Assembly: GCA_032164245.1 (NCBI GenBank)
Contig: JAVMKO010000006.1
Span: 37,164,319 to 37,228,318, forward strand
DNA: 64,000 nt
DNA from: Sternotherus odoratus
Taxonomy: Eukaryota > Chordata > Testudines > Kinosternidae
Reading direction: 5' to 3'
This document shows, in pieces, positions 12,791-25,700 of the stretch. Made by a program: the position numbers and the translations under genes. How positions within the stretch are numbered: the stretch's first letter is position 1; each line of letters starts with the position of its first letter. The notes under the pieces are model-generated. The model did no database searches, had not been told where the DNA came from, and saw nothing but the letters and a program-made list of their open reading frames with translations.

Positions 12791-13498
12791 CGCTTGCAGT
12801 GCAGGTACAGCCTGAGAGAGTTTGCTTTCAGTCACAAACTCTCATCTAAGTCCCCTTTGTAATGTTAATTGTTGATATTAGTTAAATGTACATGACAGCA
12901 CTGCTATAAAATATACCTCCAGTGCTCACGTTACTTAATGCTACAATTAATTGTCTAATGCAGGAGCCTGGTGTTTGGAACACTAAGACTAGGCCACTTA
13001 ACTGCCTATTTTACTCATTAAAAAGCTATTTTTAACAAAATGTTCTTGGATTCAAACCTTGATGAAATTTTCCTCCTTTCTAGATCTCACTGTTACTCCT
13101 CAGTACCAAAGAAATGGGATGGCATGCACAAGTCTCAAGACTAGCCAGTTTACTGAGGAGGACCCTCCATTAGACACCCCTCAGCTCTCCCAAGAGGGGG
13201 TTGTTTGGGGAAGAGGAGGCAGGCTCGGGTGTACACTTACCCTGAATTGGCTTCCCTGCTGCAAACCACATTCACCTCCAGCACCAGATCTTGCTCCAGC
13301 AGCTGGAGGCTGACAACCCAGAGGGAGAGGATCACATCAGCACCACAGTGCAGCAAGGTGTAGGGAAAACAGTACATTTACTGCCTCTTCAACCTTAGGC
13401 TAAAAGGGCCACTTCTATATGAAAGCACATAGCAAAGGTGATTCAGTGGCTGAAACTACTGGTGCCACAGGCAGGACTTGGTCCTTGAAGGAGAGCAG

Positions 13499-13504
13499 AA
13501 TAAA
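13499..13504 (+). promoter_or_regulatory. ENTPD5: Poly(A) signal, probable ENTPD5
   Basis: AATAAA in AGCAGAATAAACAG. It is the first clear hexamer on the plus strand after the ENTPD5 stop that I could find. Confidence 0.45.
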
Positions 13505-13557
13505 CAGAACTTCAGGAAAGACGAGCATATGTTGTTAGAAAAACATTCATTCCTGTT

Positions 13558-13563
13558 TTTATT
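13558..13563 (-). promoter_or_regulatory. COQ6: Poly(A) signal, probable COQ6
   Basis: TTTATT on the plus strand reads AATAAA on the minus strand, 127 bp past the COQ6 stop codon. It faces the ENTPD5 signal 53 bp away. Confidence 0.6.
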
Positions 13564-13689
13564 GTTGTTCTTCAAAGACACTATTTAAATACATGTTTGC
13601 AAACCAGACATGAGACAGTCCTCATAGCGTTAAAGATCCCAAGTTCCCAGCAGTCACTAGTGAATTGCAGCTCTAGAGGGATGGAGAAC

Positions 13690-13719
13690 TTACTTACTGG
13701 CAAAGGACATAATCTGCTC
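13690..13719 (-). CDS. COQ6: COQ6 exon 12 (terminal)
   Basis: After a CTCTCTAG acceptor it encodes EQIMSFASK and TAA, matching the human end EQIMAFASK. It is too short to stand out as an open frame; it was found by similarity and phase. Confidence 0.93.
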   Translation of the reverse strand, partial: EQIMSFASK

Positions 13720-16700
13720 CTAGAGAGGGAAAGGGAAAAAAAGAAAGTCACTCGTGAAGCAGTGAGACAAATATTTAGGAACAAAACAGAGAAAGCTGCT
13801 GCATCCTCCTTCCCACTGGATACCATCTCTCTTCCTGCCTAAGGAAAGGGAGACAGAGGGATTCAACATGGCCTAATTTTCCAGCAGACACAGGGAAGCC
13901 AAGTGGAGCACTCTACTGTCCTTCCTGAGCAGCCCAGCACTGAGGGCTGACCCACTCTACTTGTTGCTAGAAAGAAAGAAAAAAAACACAAATGAAAAGC
14001 CCCTATCTCCTTTCTGGTCAGATAGAAAGATTTTCAAGGTAGTCAAATCAGTAGTGCAGAACACTGCACATTACTCTCCACGGGCAGCCACTGAGCCTTG
14101 GGAGACTGCTCATTCCTAAGTGACCGGTGTTCAGAATAGTTGGCTTCTGACCATCTACAACATACCTCAAGGAATTGCATACAGTCAGAATCAAACAAAT
14201 CAAGAACTGAGAAACTCAAAGTGAGAGTTGCTGGACTAGAGGGAGCTGTGCTGAAAATAGGTGGTTTGCCTAAGAGATGGCTCATTATGAAAGCACTACA
14301 ACTAGGTCAAGTCATCTGGTTATGTGGAAATGGGTCATATTAGCATCTGAGCCTCGGGGAAAAAAATTAATCTTTAGGGATAACACCGTTATTGCCACTT
14401 CTCTTCAGGTAGCCCTATCTGGGCTACAGGAAGAGACTCGTACTGTAGTCAAGGTAGAATCATTTACAAATGGCACAGAAGTGAAAACCACTCAAGCCAA
14501 ATACATCTTTGGATTGCCTTATTCACATGCCATTTGAAGATAGCATGTCATTCCTGCTCAATCTGCTAGTGACTCAGCTCATTGTTTCCTCACAAGTTAG
14601 TTTGTAGTGTCCAAATGGAGCCTCTTACTTTGACTGGAGACAAGGCATTTGTTGTTTGTAATCCCCATGTCCTCAGCAGCACAAAGGGAGCAACACTTGT
14701 AGAGTAGAGTCTTTTTAACAAGTCGATGGCAGCCATTAAAGAGAGGTTATGCCTCTGACGTTCAGTCTCAAACTTTAAAAGGTGCTTTATGGAGCCTGGA
14801 AAAGATAGGGGAGAATTAAATTGCAATCTCAACTGCTCATGCCCCTGATGTGAGCTACACACACACACCCTATGATCTCTGCACCCTCTATATCAGGGAT
14901 GGGCAAACTTTTTAGCTCAAGGGCCACATCTGGGTGGGGAAATTGCATGCAAGGCTCTGAGTGTAGGGCTGAGGCAGATGGTTGGGGTGCAGTGTGCAGG
15001 AAGGAGCTCAGGGCAAGGGGTTAGGATGCAGAAGTGGTTCGAAGTGCAGGCTCTGGCCCAGCGCCACTTACCTCGAGTGGCTCCAGGGTGGTAGCAGCAT
15101 GCAGCAGTGCTAAGGCAGGCTCCCTGGCTCTGCACTGCTCCCAGAAGGGGCCAGAATGTCTGGCAGTGGCCCCGGGGAGTGGGTGGAGGGGGGGTTAGCT
15201 CTGCCACGTGCGCTGCTCTCATCTGTGGGAACCACCCCTGAAGTTCCCATTGGCCGCAGTTTCCCGTTTCCACCAATGGAAGTGGCGGAGGGCGGTGCCT
15301 GCAGGCAAAGGCAACATGCAGAGCCCCCCCAGCCTGGGGCTGTAGTGACAAGGGTGCCGGCTGCTTCTGAGAGCGGCGCAGGCCACCTGCCTTATCCCCT
15401 TTGCCACGGGGCTGGCAATCCTGTGGGCCAGACTGAAAGCCCTGACAGACTATAGTTTGCCCTCCCTTCATCTTTAAAAAGTGCTATTCTGTCAGCAAGT
15501 AGCAAGATCCAGCAGTTTCTTGTTCCCTTCAGCTCTTATTCCCACATCTATTTACACCAGTGGTTAACAGAATGAACCATTCTGTACACTAGACAACACA
15601 GCATGGGTTTGGGGAAGGGAAATGCATCCAGGAACATCACTCTGAATGGTCCACAGATAAAGTTTGGACACCCCAGCTCATCCCAGTTTATAAATATGCT
15701 GATATATTATTCATGTTATGAGACACCAATGTGCCAAGAGGCATACAGGAAACAAACAAACAGTCAATCCTTCTCTGTAGAGCTCACTATGTAAAAGAAA
15801 GAAATTCAGATATGCTGGGAGACTTGGAAAAAGGAATATTCAAATTATTCCATAGGATTATGTTTCCTTACCCAGATCCTTCCCATTGAAGGCCGCTGCA
15901 CTGAGGTGATGTGTCAAGCATGCAATATCTCCAAAGCCCATATTTACACCTTGTCCCGCTAGTGGATGGACTCTGTGTGCTGCATCCCTAAGGGCAGAGC
16001 AGAGAGCATCTCAACTCCTAACCGGAGGAAAGTAGACAATCCATGTTTTCCTTACTCCCCAAGACCCTCCCCCTTAGTGTAGCACAGAGATTCTCAACCT
16101 TTTTCTTTGAGGCTATAAAAATTCCATGGCCCACCTGTGCTGCAACAACATGGGGCAGCAAGCAGAGCACCCACGCCATAGGTGCCCTGCAAAGCTAAAT
16201 TGCTCAGGCTTTGGCTTCAGCCCCGGCTAGTGGGGCTTAGGCTTTCTGCCCTGCGCTCCAGTGAGTCTAATGCTAGCCCTGCTCTCTGGTTTATTTTGGC
16301 AGACCCCATGAAACCTGCTCACAGCTCCCCAGAGGGCCCAGGACCTCTGGTTGAGAACTGCTGGTGTAGCACATATCCACTCCTCTCTCTAATAAGCCTC
16401 TCCCTATAGCACTCCATGTCCACTATATATACACACACCTTATCTAACAAGTATCTGACACCAAGTACCTCCCCACACTGTGCTATACAAACTCTGCCTG
16501 CCTTTTCCCTTGAAGAACCTCTCCTCTCCATGGCTCCAGTCGTAATCCACTTACTCCACCTGTTAACTGGGGAGAGGAACGTCTGGCACCACAACTACCA
16601 CCCTCCCTGAATAATCCACATCCCTGCTGTGCCAGGGGTGCTTCACTTCATTCCCCAAACACCACACCCTTTATGGAACCACAAATGGCCTGTTTTCCCA

Positions 16701-19700
16701 TAAACACAACCATGATACCCTCAATAAGCAATTTACCCAATAAGTGCCATCCGGTGCCGGACATATTCTGTGGCATGCCCCATTCCAAGAGGAAACACAG
16801 CTCGGCTCTTTGGCTCCACTCTGGCGATACTTGGGGGCAGCTGGCGGGCTGCAGTGCCTGATGGCATCAGGAGAGAAATAGCAGATCGGAACACGGATCC
16901 AGCAGTATCAATAAAGTCCGAGTGGTGTAGGTTGCTCCACTGAATAACAATAAAGACTGATTTATATGGTGTCTCAAACCCCAAGTCTTCTGGACGTCCC
17001 AACAAAATTACAAACGCTTTGTTTTTGTAGTGCCCACAATGTACTAGACACTGAACAAGCACAAGGGATGACATGATTCCCTGCCCCAAAGAGCACATTC
17101 TGCCTGTACTAACCCAACAGCAACACGGCCTAATAAATACCAGACTGATGCACAAATCAACAAAAGTCTCCAAATACACAGTTCTAACCACTCAGCAAAT
17201 AAAACTATCCTCACTACGACCTAGGAGGAGACCATCTTAGACCGAGAAGAGCCTGCCTCTCCTATCATTTTGAAAAGTAATTCACTCTCCATAATTATCT
17301 CCACTACTAATCTAACTTCAGTCACAAAGAGGGACCCTCTCTCTGAGGTGTGTTTTAATAGAGCTCCCATCTCAGAGGGTTTTTTTAATGTTTTAGTGAG
17401 ACTTTTTTGATTGATTTAAAGTGTTAAGAATGATGATAGCCTGTAACTGCACTAATGGAAAAGTGAATAAAAATCTAGTACAGTAACTCCTCACTTAAAG
17501 TTGTCCCGGTTAACTTTGTTTTGCTGTTACGCTGTTTACAACATCATTTGGCGCCCACCTGCTTTGTCCACTGCCTGCAGGAAGAGCAGCCTCGTTGGAG
17601 CTACCTGGTGGGGGCTTGGAACCAGGGTGGACTGACAGCCCGCTGTTACCCTAAATTCTCTGTGCGGCAGCCGCCCAGCAGACTATCAATTGCCAGCAGT
17701 TCAGCTGTCCCTCTCCCCACTGCCATGTGCTGCTCCTGCCCTCTGTCTTGGAGGCTGCTCTCTGGAGCCTCCTGCTTGCTGTGCAGGAAAGAAGGGGCCA
17801 GGGTGTCCCCCTCCCCCTGCTTACCCCATTTCCAATGGGGGGAAAGAGACACACACAACAGGGCTCGGGACAGAGGGAGCTTTCTGGCAGCAGCTTCTGT
17901 CTCAACTTGCTGATCTACTTAAAAAGGCAGTGTACTTAGGGTGGGGTCTGTGTACTTAAAAGGGCAATGCACATCTCTCTCTCACACACAGCGTGTGTCT
18001 CTGTCTGCCATGCTGTCTCCCCTCCCTCCATTCGTGCTGCCTTGTAGAGTGTGAGGCTACATTAACAACAATGGGTTAGCCCTTGAGGGCTCAGCTGATT
18101 GCTAGTTCATCATTTAGCAGTGAAGCATTCCCTGGGAAATATCCCACCCTCTGACTTCACCACCTCAATCAAGCTTCACAATCATCGCTATGTACAATAT
18201 TAAATTGTTTGTTTAAAACTTATATTACACACACACACACACACATACACACAGAGTATAATATAGTCTTTTGTCTGGTGAAAATTTTTTCCCTGCAACC
18301 TAACCCTCTCCCCCCAATTTACATTAATTCTTATGGGGAAATTGGATTTGCTTAACATCGTTTTGCTTGAAGTTGCATTTTTCAGGAACGTAACTACAAC
18401 ATTAAGCGAGGAATTACTGTAAAAGTAAAATCGTAATAGGCTCTCAAGTTACTTCTTGTGCATTTCAATCAGACACTTATCTAATAGTTACACAGGCTGG
18501 TTAGTATCCATGCAAGTTCACAAGTATTGATTATAGTAGGCAGAAGAGAGCCTATACTTTTCTAGTTGAGCAAGATAAGATATGTACTAATAATCAACAG
18601 TTAAAGAAAGATTCAAAATCAAAAGCTATCTTAATGCAAATTAACCAGATCTGAATGATAGAAGAGTCACATGTCAGAGCATACCGTGAATGAACACAAA
18701 ACTAAAATGAAGAATTCTTTATTAAAGGGCAAGTTAGGCTTTGTGGAAAATTAACTGGAAGTGAAAAGTAGTAGGCTGTGGGCCTCCCGGGAATTGTCGT
18801 TGGAGCCTTGGGAGTGCACGAGTTAGGACAGTCAAAGGAAGTGCCATCGCAAAGCACAACTGCACTGTAAAAATGCACTCACCGGTTTTGCATACAAATT
18901 TTGTTTGGCTTATTTTTATATAAAAAAACGGTGCCATCTTAATTTCACTGAGTACCTTTTGTATAATAGGATGGAGTAAGCAGAGGCCAAAATGGTACCG
19001 TTCTTTAATTTACAGAAGTCTATCTGATCCCTTATCACAGCAAAGTCAGATCTGCGTCCTCATGAAACGATGATACTCACAAAGGCAGAGTTGATGGTGT
19101 CCACAAAGCTTTCCTCATCCATACTAAGAAGCTGTGATGCATGTTCATGAGATGTGGACCAAACCAATGAACTGGCAGTGTCAGAGAGCTGACCCAAGAG
19201 AACCATATGAGTCAGTATCAAGAGACAGAATAATAATATGTGCAAGACTCCCCCAAATGCCAATCCAGGAGAGGTCCCAAGCCCCATCCACATGCTAATG
19301 CAGACCAGGGCCTACATTCCATCCATCCCAGAACCAATATGTGCAAGGGGCTCCAGACCCAAAGGTGAGAAATAGGAAAATAAAGAAGAACTGAGGCGGG
19401 GGGGGGGGGGGGAGAAGGAAACAACTACCGACAACAGTGATAGGTCAAGAGTTACAGAAAGAGGAGTCTTGAGGCAAGATAGAGGCAATGTAACTAGGCA
19501 CCGAAAGGTAGAAGAAAGGTGATTAGAAATAAAACAGAACAAAAAGAAAGCTGGGTGAGTCAAAAGTCACTGTCCCTTACCGGGAGAAGAGCAATTGGCC
19601 CTGAAGGGAGGAATCTCTGCCATGCTACGTTGTTGTCTGTGGCCTATAACATGGAGAAACATGAAGACTGATGAGAACTGCTGATCTTGCATCACCTAGA

Positions 19701-22700
19701 CACTGCAGCTAAGGAATTTGCAAGATCTCACCTCAGACAAGTGCAGAGTAGCAACCACAGCTGACTGATCATATTGATAGTGGATATTTTGAATTCCAGC
19801 TGCTTTCCGGACCATGGAGTTCTGACCATCTGCACCAATCTGTAAGGAGATGAGATACAAGGAAACCTTGTCAGCTTTAGGAAAAAAAAAATCAGCATTC
19901 CAGCCTGTGTTATCTGCAGTGAGTAGCTAACTCAACAGAGTAGCAAAGTCTTCCCCTTTGCACTTGGATACGTGGTTTCTTTTAAATAAATGAGAATACT
20001 ACAACAAGAGGCAGCCTCTTCAGCCTTACTCTAATTCAGCAGAGTCCTCTTCAGCTAGCCACAAAGAAGGTTACCGACATTACCCCTTAATATCTCTGAC
20101 ACAGTCAGTAGCTCACCTCACTCAAACCCTCCACACTGATGGAGCAACAGCACACATGAAATCAGAACTAAATCCATTGGAAAGAACTTGACAAGAGAGA
20201 TGCCTGATCAACAGAAAATGGAAGTTTAGTTACCAGCAGTTTGGTCTCTAATCTGCGTCCATCAGCTAAGTCAATTTTGACCCAAGGGCTTGTGTCAGAG
20301 AGATGATAGGTAAGGGGCCAGGTATACCTGACTGCTTTGCTCCTGTAGAGAACCTCCACCCGATCTGATGGAACACAACGTTGCAGGGTCACAGCATGAT
20401 ACAAACATGAGAAAAGGAAAGTTACAAAGAGAGCAAAAGTTAAAGAACAGCTAGACCATACAATGACTCTCGGAGCTGACCCCATTGACATCTACCCTTA
20501 GGGCACAACGAAGCAATCTATCTAGCCACTTTATTGTCCCCATCACTGCAGACTCTGATCATTTCCCAAATATCTGAGCTAGGGGGGGAAGTTAAAGACG
20601 CTTCCCAACAAAATATACAATACCACAGTGAATGCATGTGTGAAGTCTAGAAAAGGACACAGGAAAGAAGGCTTAGATACAGTTCCACCGAGAACAAGTA
20701 TCTCTTTCTAACCCAGAGGGACTGACTTCTCCATAAACCTCTGAGTTACCTGCTGAATGGATTTCCTCCCTCTCTCTTCCCCTGTTCCAGAGCTCCCTGC
20801 TGAATGCAACTCACTGAGAGCTCCCACACTGTGAATAAAAAAATGAAATAAATTCTCACCTACCTGACACTGCATCTAACTGTTTGGTTAAAGCAGACAT
20901 AATGACATCGTTCTCCACTACATAACCCATGTCTTCTAAGTTGTTTTTATCAAAGATTATCATGGCTTCTGAACAGGCATCCCATACCTATTAGGGGGAA
21001 GAGAGAGAGAAAATATTATGACACAACAGACTCAGCATGCATTGTACAGCTCCATCAAGAAGTGCCCACGACTCTGCCTTAACAGGGAAAGGTGATGGGC
21101 ACTCTCTAGAGCAGCGGTGTCCACTAGAAGTTCGATACCAGCCACACTGCTCGCCACAATTGTGGTTTTGAACTTTTCTTATTAGGCACATTATAAAAAA
21201 GCCAGATGCATTAGCTACAATTCAATAGCCTATTAGCAGCATGTGGCTAGTAGCGAACGTATTGGACACCACTGCTCTAGAGCTTCCATCAGGAATCATC
21301 TCTCCAGCCGCTAATGTCAGATTGAGGGAGGACATAGAAAGGTGAGAATTCCAGCTGCTTTCCTAGGAAGATTCCCACTCCCTATGCAAGCCCAAATTAA
21401 TGATGTTAAGTTTGCAAATTAATTGTAGCTCTGCCGTTTCTCTTTGAAGTTTTTTTATTTTTTATCTACTTTCAAATCTGTTGTTGAATGTCCAGGGAGA
21501 CTGAAGTGTTCTCCTACTGGCTTTTGTATCTTACCATTACTGATGTCTGATATCAGACATTAATTTGGGCTTGAATAGGGACTGGGAGTGGCTGGCTCAC
21601 TACAAAAGCAATTTTCCCTCTTTTGATATTGACACCTCCTCATCAGTTATTGGGAGTGGACTACATCCATCCTGATTGAATTGGCCTTGTCAACACTAGT
21701 TCTCACTTGAAAGCTAACTCCCTTCTGTTCATGTGCCAGTACATTTATGCGTGTATATGTAATTCTCACTCCATGCAGCTGAAGAAGTGGGTTTTTTACC
21801 CATGAAAGCTTATGCCTAAATAAATCTGTTAGTTGTTAAGGTGACACCGAACTCCTAGTTGTTTTTGTGGATATAGACTAACACAGCTAATGCTCTGATC
21901 CGAGGACGACTGACACAGCAAGAATACAACAGCTGTAGTCAGTATGCCTGTCCCTCCAATGAGGAAACAAATCTTGGGCCATTAGGGGGTATATATTTCT
22001 GAGAATTCTAGTTACATTAGCAGAAACAGACTGTATTCATGGCAGTGAGTCAGGCACCTGCATCCGCCGGAAGGGTTTGAATCGCAGGCTGCAGACGTGA
22101 TCCCAGGCACCAAAACCTAAACGATAGAAGGACAGTTCAGTGGTTTGAGCACTGGCCTGCTAAACCCAGGGTTCTGAGTTCAATCCTTGAGGGGCCATTT
22201 AGGAATATGGGGCAAAAATAGGGATTGGTCCTGCTTTGAGCAGGTGGTTGGACTAGATGATCTCCTGAGGTCCCTTCCAGCTCTGAGATCTGAGTCTATG
22301 ACCCATAACATGAAGAGATATCAGTCAGTGAGACCAAAATGAGACTCAGATTCACTTTCCTCTCTCTCTCCCCTTGGTCCCCTACTGAGTAACACTCTTC
22401 CAGCCTATCCATAGATTCTGCTTTCTCCACCCACACAGAACTGGGTCTTTCTAGGTTCTTGTAAGGCTCTCACACCACTCTTGATACTGATGCAAGACAG
22501 GAGGAAAGATCCACCTGCCTGGGGTCAGTGAAGGCCCAAATTCAGTGTAGCGTATGCCAACTCTCATTACATATACTTAGGCTCTGAATTGGGGGCACAG
22601 GAGGGAGGGAATGGCTCAAGGACACAGTTGATTAAAACACTTTTTTCATCATTAGGATGAAGGGTTCAGTTCTGCCTGTAGCCACAGATTCTCTTAGCAG

Positions 22701-25700
22701 CCCATGAGTTCCCCTTCTCCTCTATCCCTGAAGACTATACCATCCCTTTCCATTAGTCAGGCTTGTAACTTCAGTGTCACACTAGATGAGGGGTGAGCAA
22801 CTACAGCCCGCGGGCCGGATCCGGCCTGCCAACTATTTTAAGCCAGCCCTCGAGCTCCCACTTGGGAATTGGGGTCTGGGGCTTGCTCCGCTCTGGCACT
22901 CCAGCCACACGGCAGGGTTGGGAACCACTCCACGTGGCTCCCGGAAGCAACAGTGTGCCCCCTCTCTGCCTCCCACCTCACCTTCATCAGCCTGTATATG
23001 GAACCTAAACCATTTCAATGCACGATTTGTGTTTAATGTATAAATGATCTGGAGAGGAGAGGGGATAGTTTATCTATAGGGAGGAAGAAATAAAATTCAG
23101 TCTAGTTAGAATGTCTTCTATTTCAGAATCAGGCTGTGAAATTAATTTTTTGTGGCTGCAAACTTCAGCCCAATTAACCAGAGGTGTAGAAGCCTTCACA
23201 TCTCAAAATCCACCACCACAATCAACACTAACTGTCCATCTTGCTAGCTTCTCAACTGAGAAGTCAAAGACTGAATGGACCCAGGAGACTGAACAATGCT
23301 GCAGAACCAATTGCTCCATGGCAGGGGGATGGTACAGAGACCAGGGAACAGTGTAGGAAGCTTCCTTCACATAATCCAGGCTGTATCTGTTCTGTGGAAA
23401 GAATACCTTATGGCTGTCACTTGAAGACCTTTCATTAGTACTGGAATCACACAAAAATCTATACAAAATGCACATGGATTCCAGAACAAGAGGTCAGGCC
23501 CCTAACCTAGAAAAGCCTGATTTAGACACCTCAATTCAGAATGCACAGCAGTAAGAAATGGAAAGTAGGAATCAGCCAAACCAGTTTAAGAATGACAGTA
23601 CAGTAAACCCTCGATTTAACAGACCTCGATTTAACGGACTTCGGATGCAACGGACAAAATTTCTGAGCAAGTCTGATCCATTCCTGATCCATTTCTGGCG
23701 GGCTGGCTGCCGGCTCCCGCCCGGGTCCAGGCAGCGGGCGGGTTGGTTGGTTGGCAGGTCCCGGGAGCCGGGACCCGGGCCGGCTGGCTGAAGGCTCCCG
23801 GCTGCTGCCCGGGTCCCAGCAGTGGGTGGGCTGCGGAGCTGCTGCCCCAACCCTGTGGCGGGCGGGCTGCTGCTCCGACAGCTCTTTTTTTAAATTATTA
23901 TTAAATAACGGACTTTTTGATTTAACGGACACCCCCTCGCCCGAATTAGTCCACTAAATGGAGGTTTTACTGTACCAATCTGAAGAATTCTCAAAGGCCT
24001 CACAAAAATAAAACCAGTTCCAGTTTCAGATTAAAGTGTTATACAGAAAGAACAAGAAGAGCTGTACTCACTGCTCAGAAGGGTGGCTGAACCAGGGGAG
24101 ATAGAACTGACCCTGTTACTGTAACTCTCAGGCAAACGGTCAAACACTTTCCTAGGGCCAGCTTCCAGTAACAGGATTTTCTTCTCACGCAAGTGGACAT
24201 CATGTCCTGAAACAGGCAAACATTTATTAAGAAACTTTTAATAAAAACTCTTTATTTCTATATCAAGATCTTCCATGCACCTTGCAATGAGACAGTCAAA
24301 TAAAATTCCCTACAGGAAAAAGCTTATACAATGCAGGTTTCTAACTAGGTAAGTACAGATTTAATATTATGGAGGCACTGTTTGCAGCTCCACAGTTAAG
24401 GTTTAAGATCCATTTTGCAATTAAAGGATTCAACCTGTTTTCTATGAAAAACTAGTGTGTCCTCCCCAGACTTGCAGCACTTACTTCGTAGAGTACAGAA
24501 CAACTGGGTAGTCTCTAAAGTGCCACAAGTCTTCCTCGTCTTATTTGCGGAACAGACTAACACGGCTGCTAACTTTAAACAAATTTTCTGAAAGTTTACA
24601 AATAAATCTGTTAGTTTCTGATTTAAATTTAATTAAGAACCAAATTCTTTAAGAAATTTAGCAGCTGTGAGAATCTTTTCTTTATCCCAACTAAATTTTT
24701 ATAGTGACATAACCCAGGCACTTCAAACTTTTCACATAGTTAAAATTTTAACTATTTTGCACAGGCTATATGTGAAAAAAAGGTGGCAATTAATCTAAGA
24801 TATTAATTATTCCTGTATCTAATTGTTATGGTTATATAGGCTACAATTAGGCTCAAGAAATCCATAAATGGGGTCACTGACATTAAAAATAACTCACCCA
24901 ATCACTACTGTTCCTCTACACTCAGCTAATTTGCATGCAACAGTTCTAGTGGCTGCAATGACTCAGTGGTATGAAACTTATCAAGACTAGTTCTCACTGA
25001 TGGGTTACTTTGCCCAACTGCTACTGCTTTTTTAAAAAAAATCCATGGCTGCTTATTAGCTTTGGGGATCAGAGACTGAAAAGCTCCCTGCAGGATGGCT
25101 GCCTCAGCTTCACTGCGAACTGAATTACCACTCAGAAGATGCAGAGATGTAAAGGAAGCCTTCAAGGCATAGAGATATTTGGACATGGGGACTAGGCTCT
25201 CCTTGCCCCCCTTCACATAGAGCCAGTCTTGCACAGCCCTTTGAACGTATAAGTAGATTTCAAATTAAGGGCCAGATTCACCAGTACACTTCAATTGCTT
25301 TGCATTGCTCTGGCTTTGGTGTACCAGTGAATCTGTCCTTAAAAGTTTTTTTAATGGTTAATAATACTATATGCATCATAAAATCATTAGAAATAGCAGG
25401 TTACATTATCTTTAAGTTTCTCATTTGATCTTTTTGTTTTAATAATTTTTTTAAGTAAATTCCCCACCTCCCCCACCCCCAATATTAAGATGAAGTTAAG
25501 ATTGCAAGTATGTATTAGTAAGTTAAGGATAAAAACATATTATAGGGGTGCTGCTATTAGCTCCAAATAAGCAATATAAACCCAGGAAATTTAAAGAATC
25601 AGAGAGGTAGCCGTGTTAGTCTGGAATAGCAGAGGTAAAGAGTCCTGTGGCACCTTAAAGACTAACTATAAAGTTTTGAAGCATAAGCTTTCGTGGGCTA

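Larger units (their letters stand above)
10111..13520 (+). other. ENTPD5: Probable ENTPD5 3' untranslated region
   Basis: The region follows the stop codon with no further exon. I see no AATAAA on this strand before 13499, so the UTR may be about 3.4 kb and include the inverted-repeat MITE at 12510-12790. An ATTAAA near 13017 could allow a shorter form. The 3' end is inferred. Confidence 0.5.

Noticed and set aside
15156..15471. Long overlapping frames on both strands (up to 184 codons)
   Set aside because: They lie inside a GC-rich hAT-like element; no similarity and no splice support.
17521..17959. Several overlapping Cys/Pro/Leu-rich frames on both strands
   Set aside because: They are inside the Tigger-like element at 17481-18419 and have no transposase motifs.
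23531..23957. Pro/Gly/Arg-rich frames of up to 133 codons
   Set aside because: They result from the CpG-rich interior of the Tigger-like MITE.
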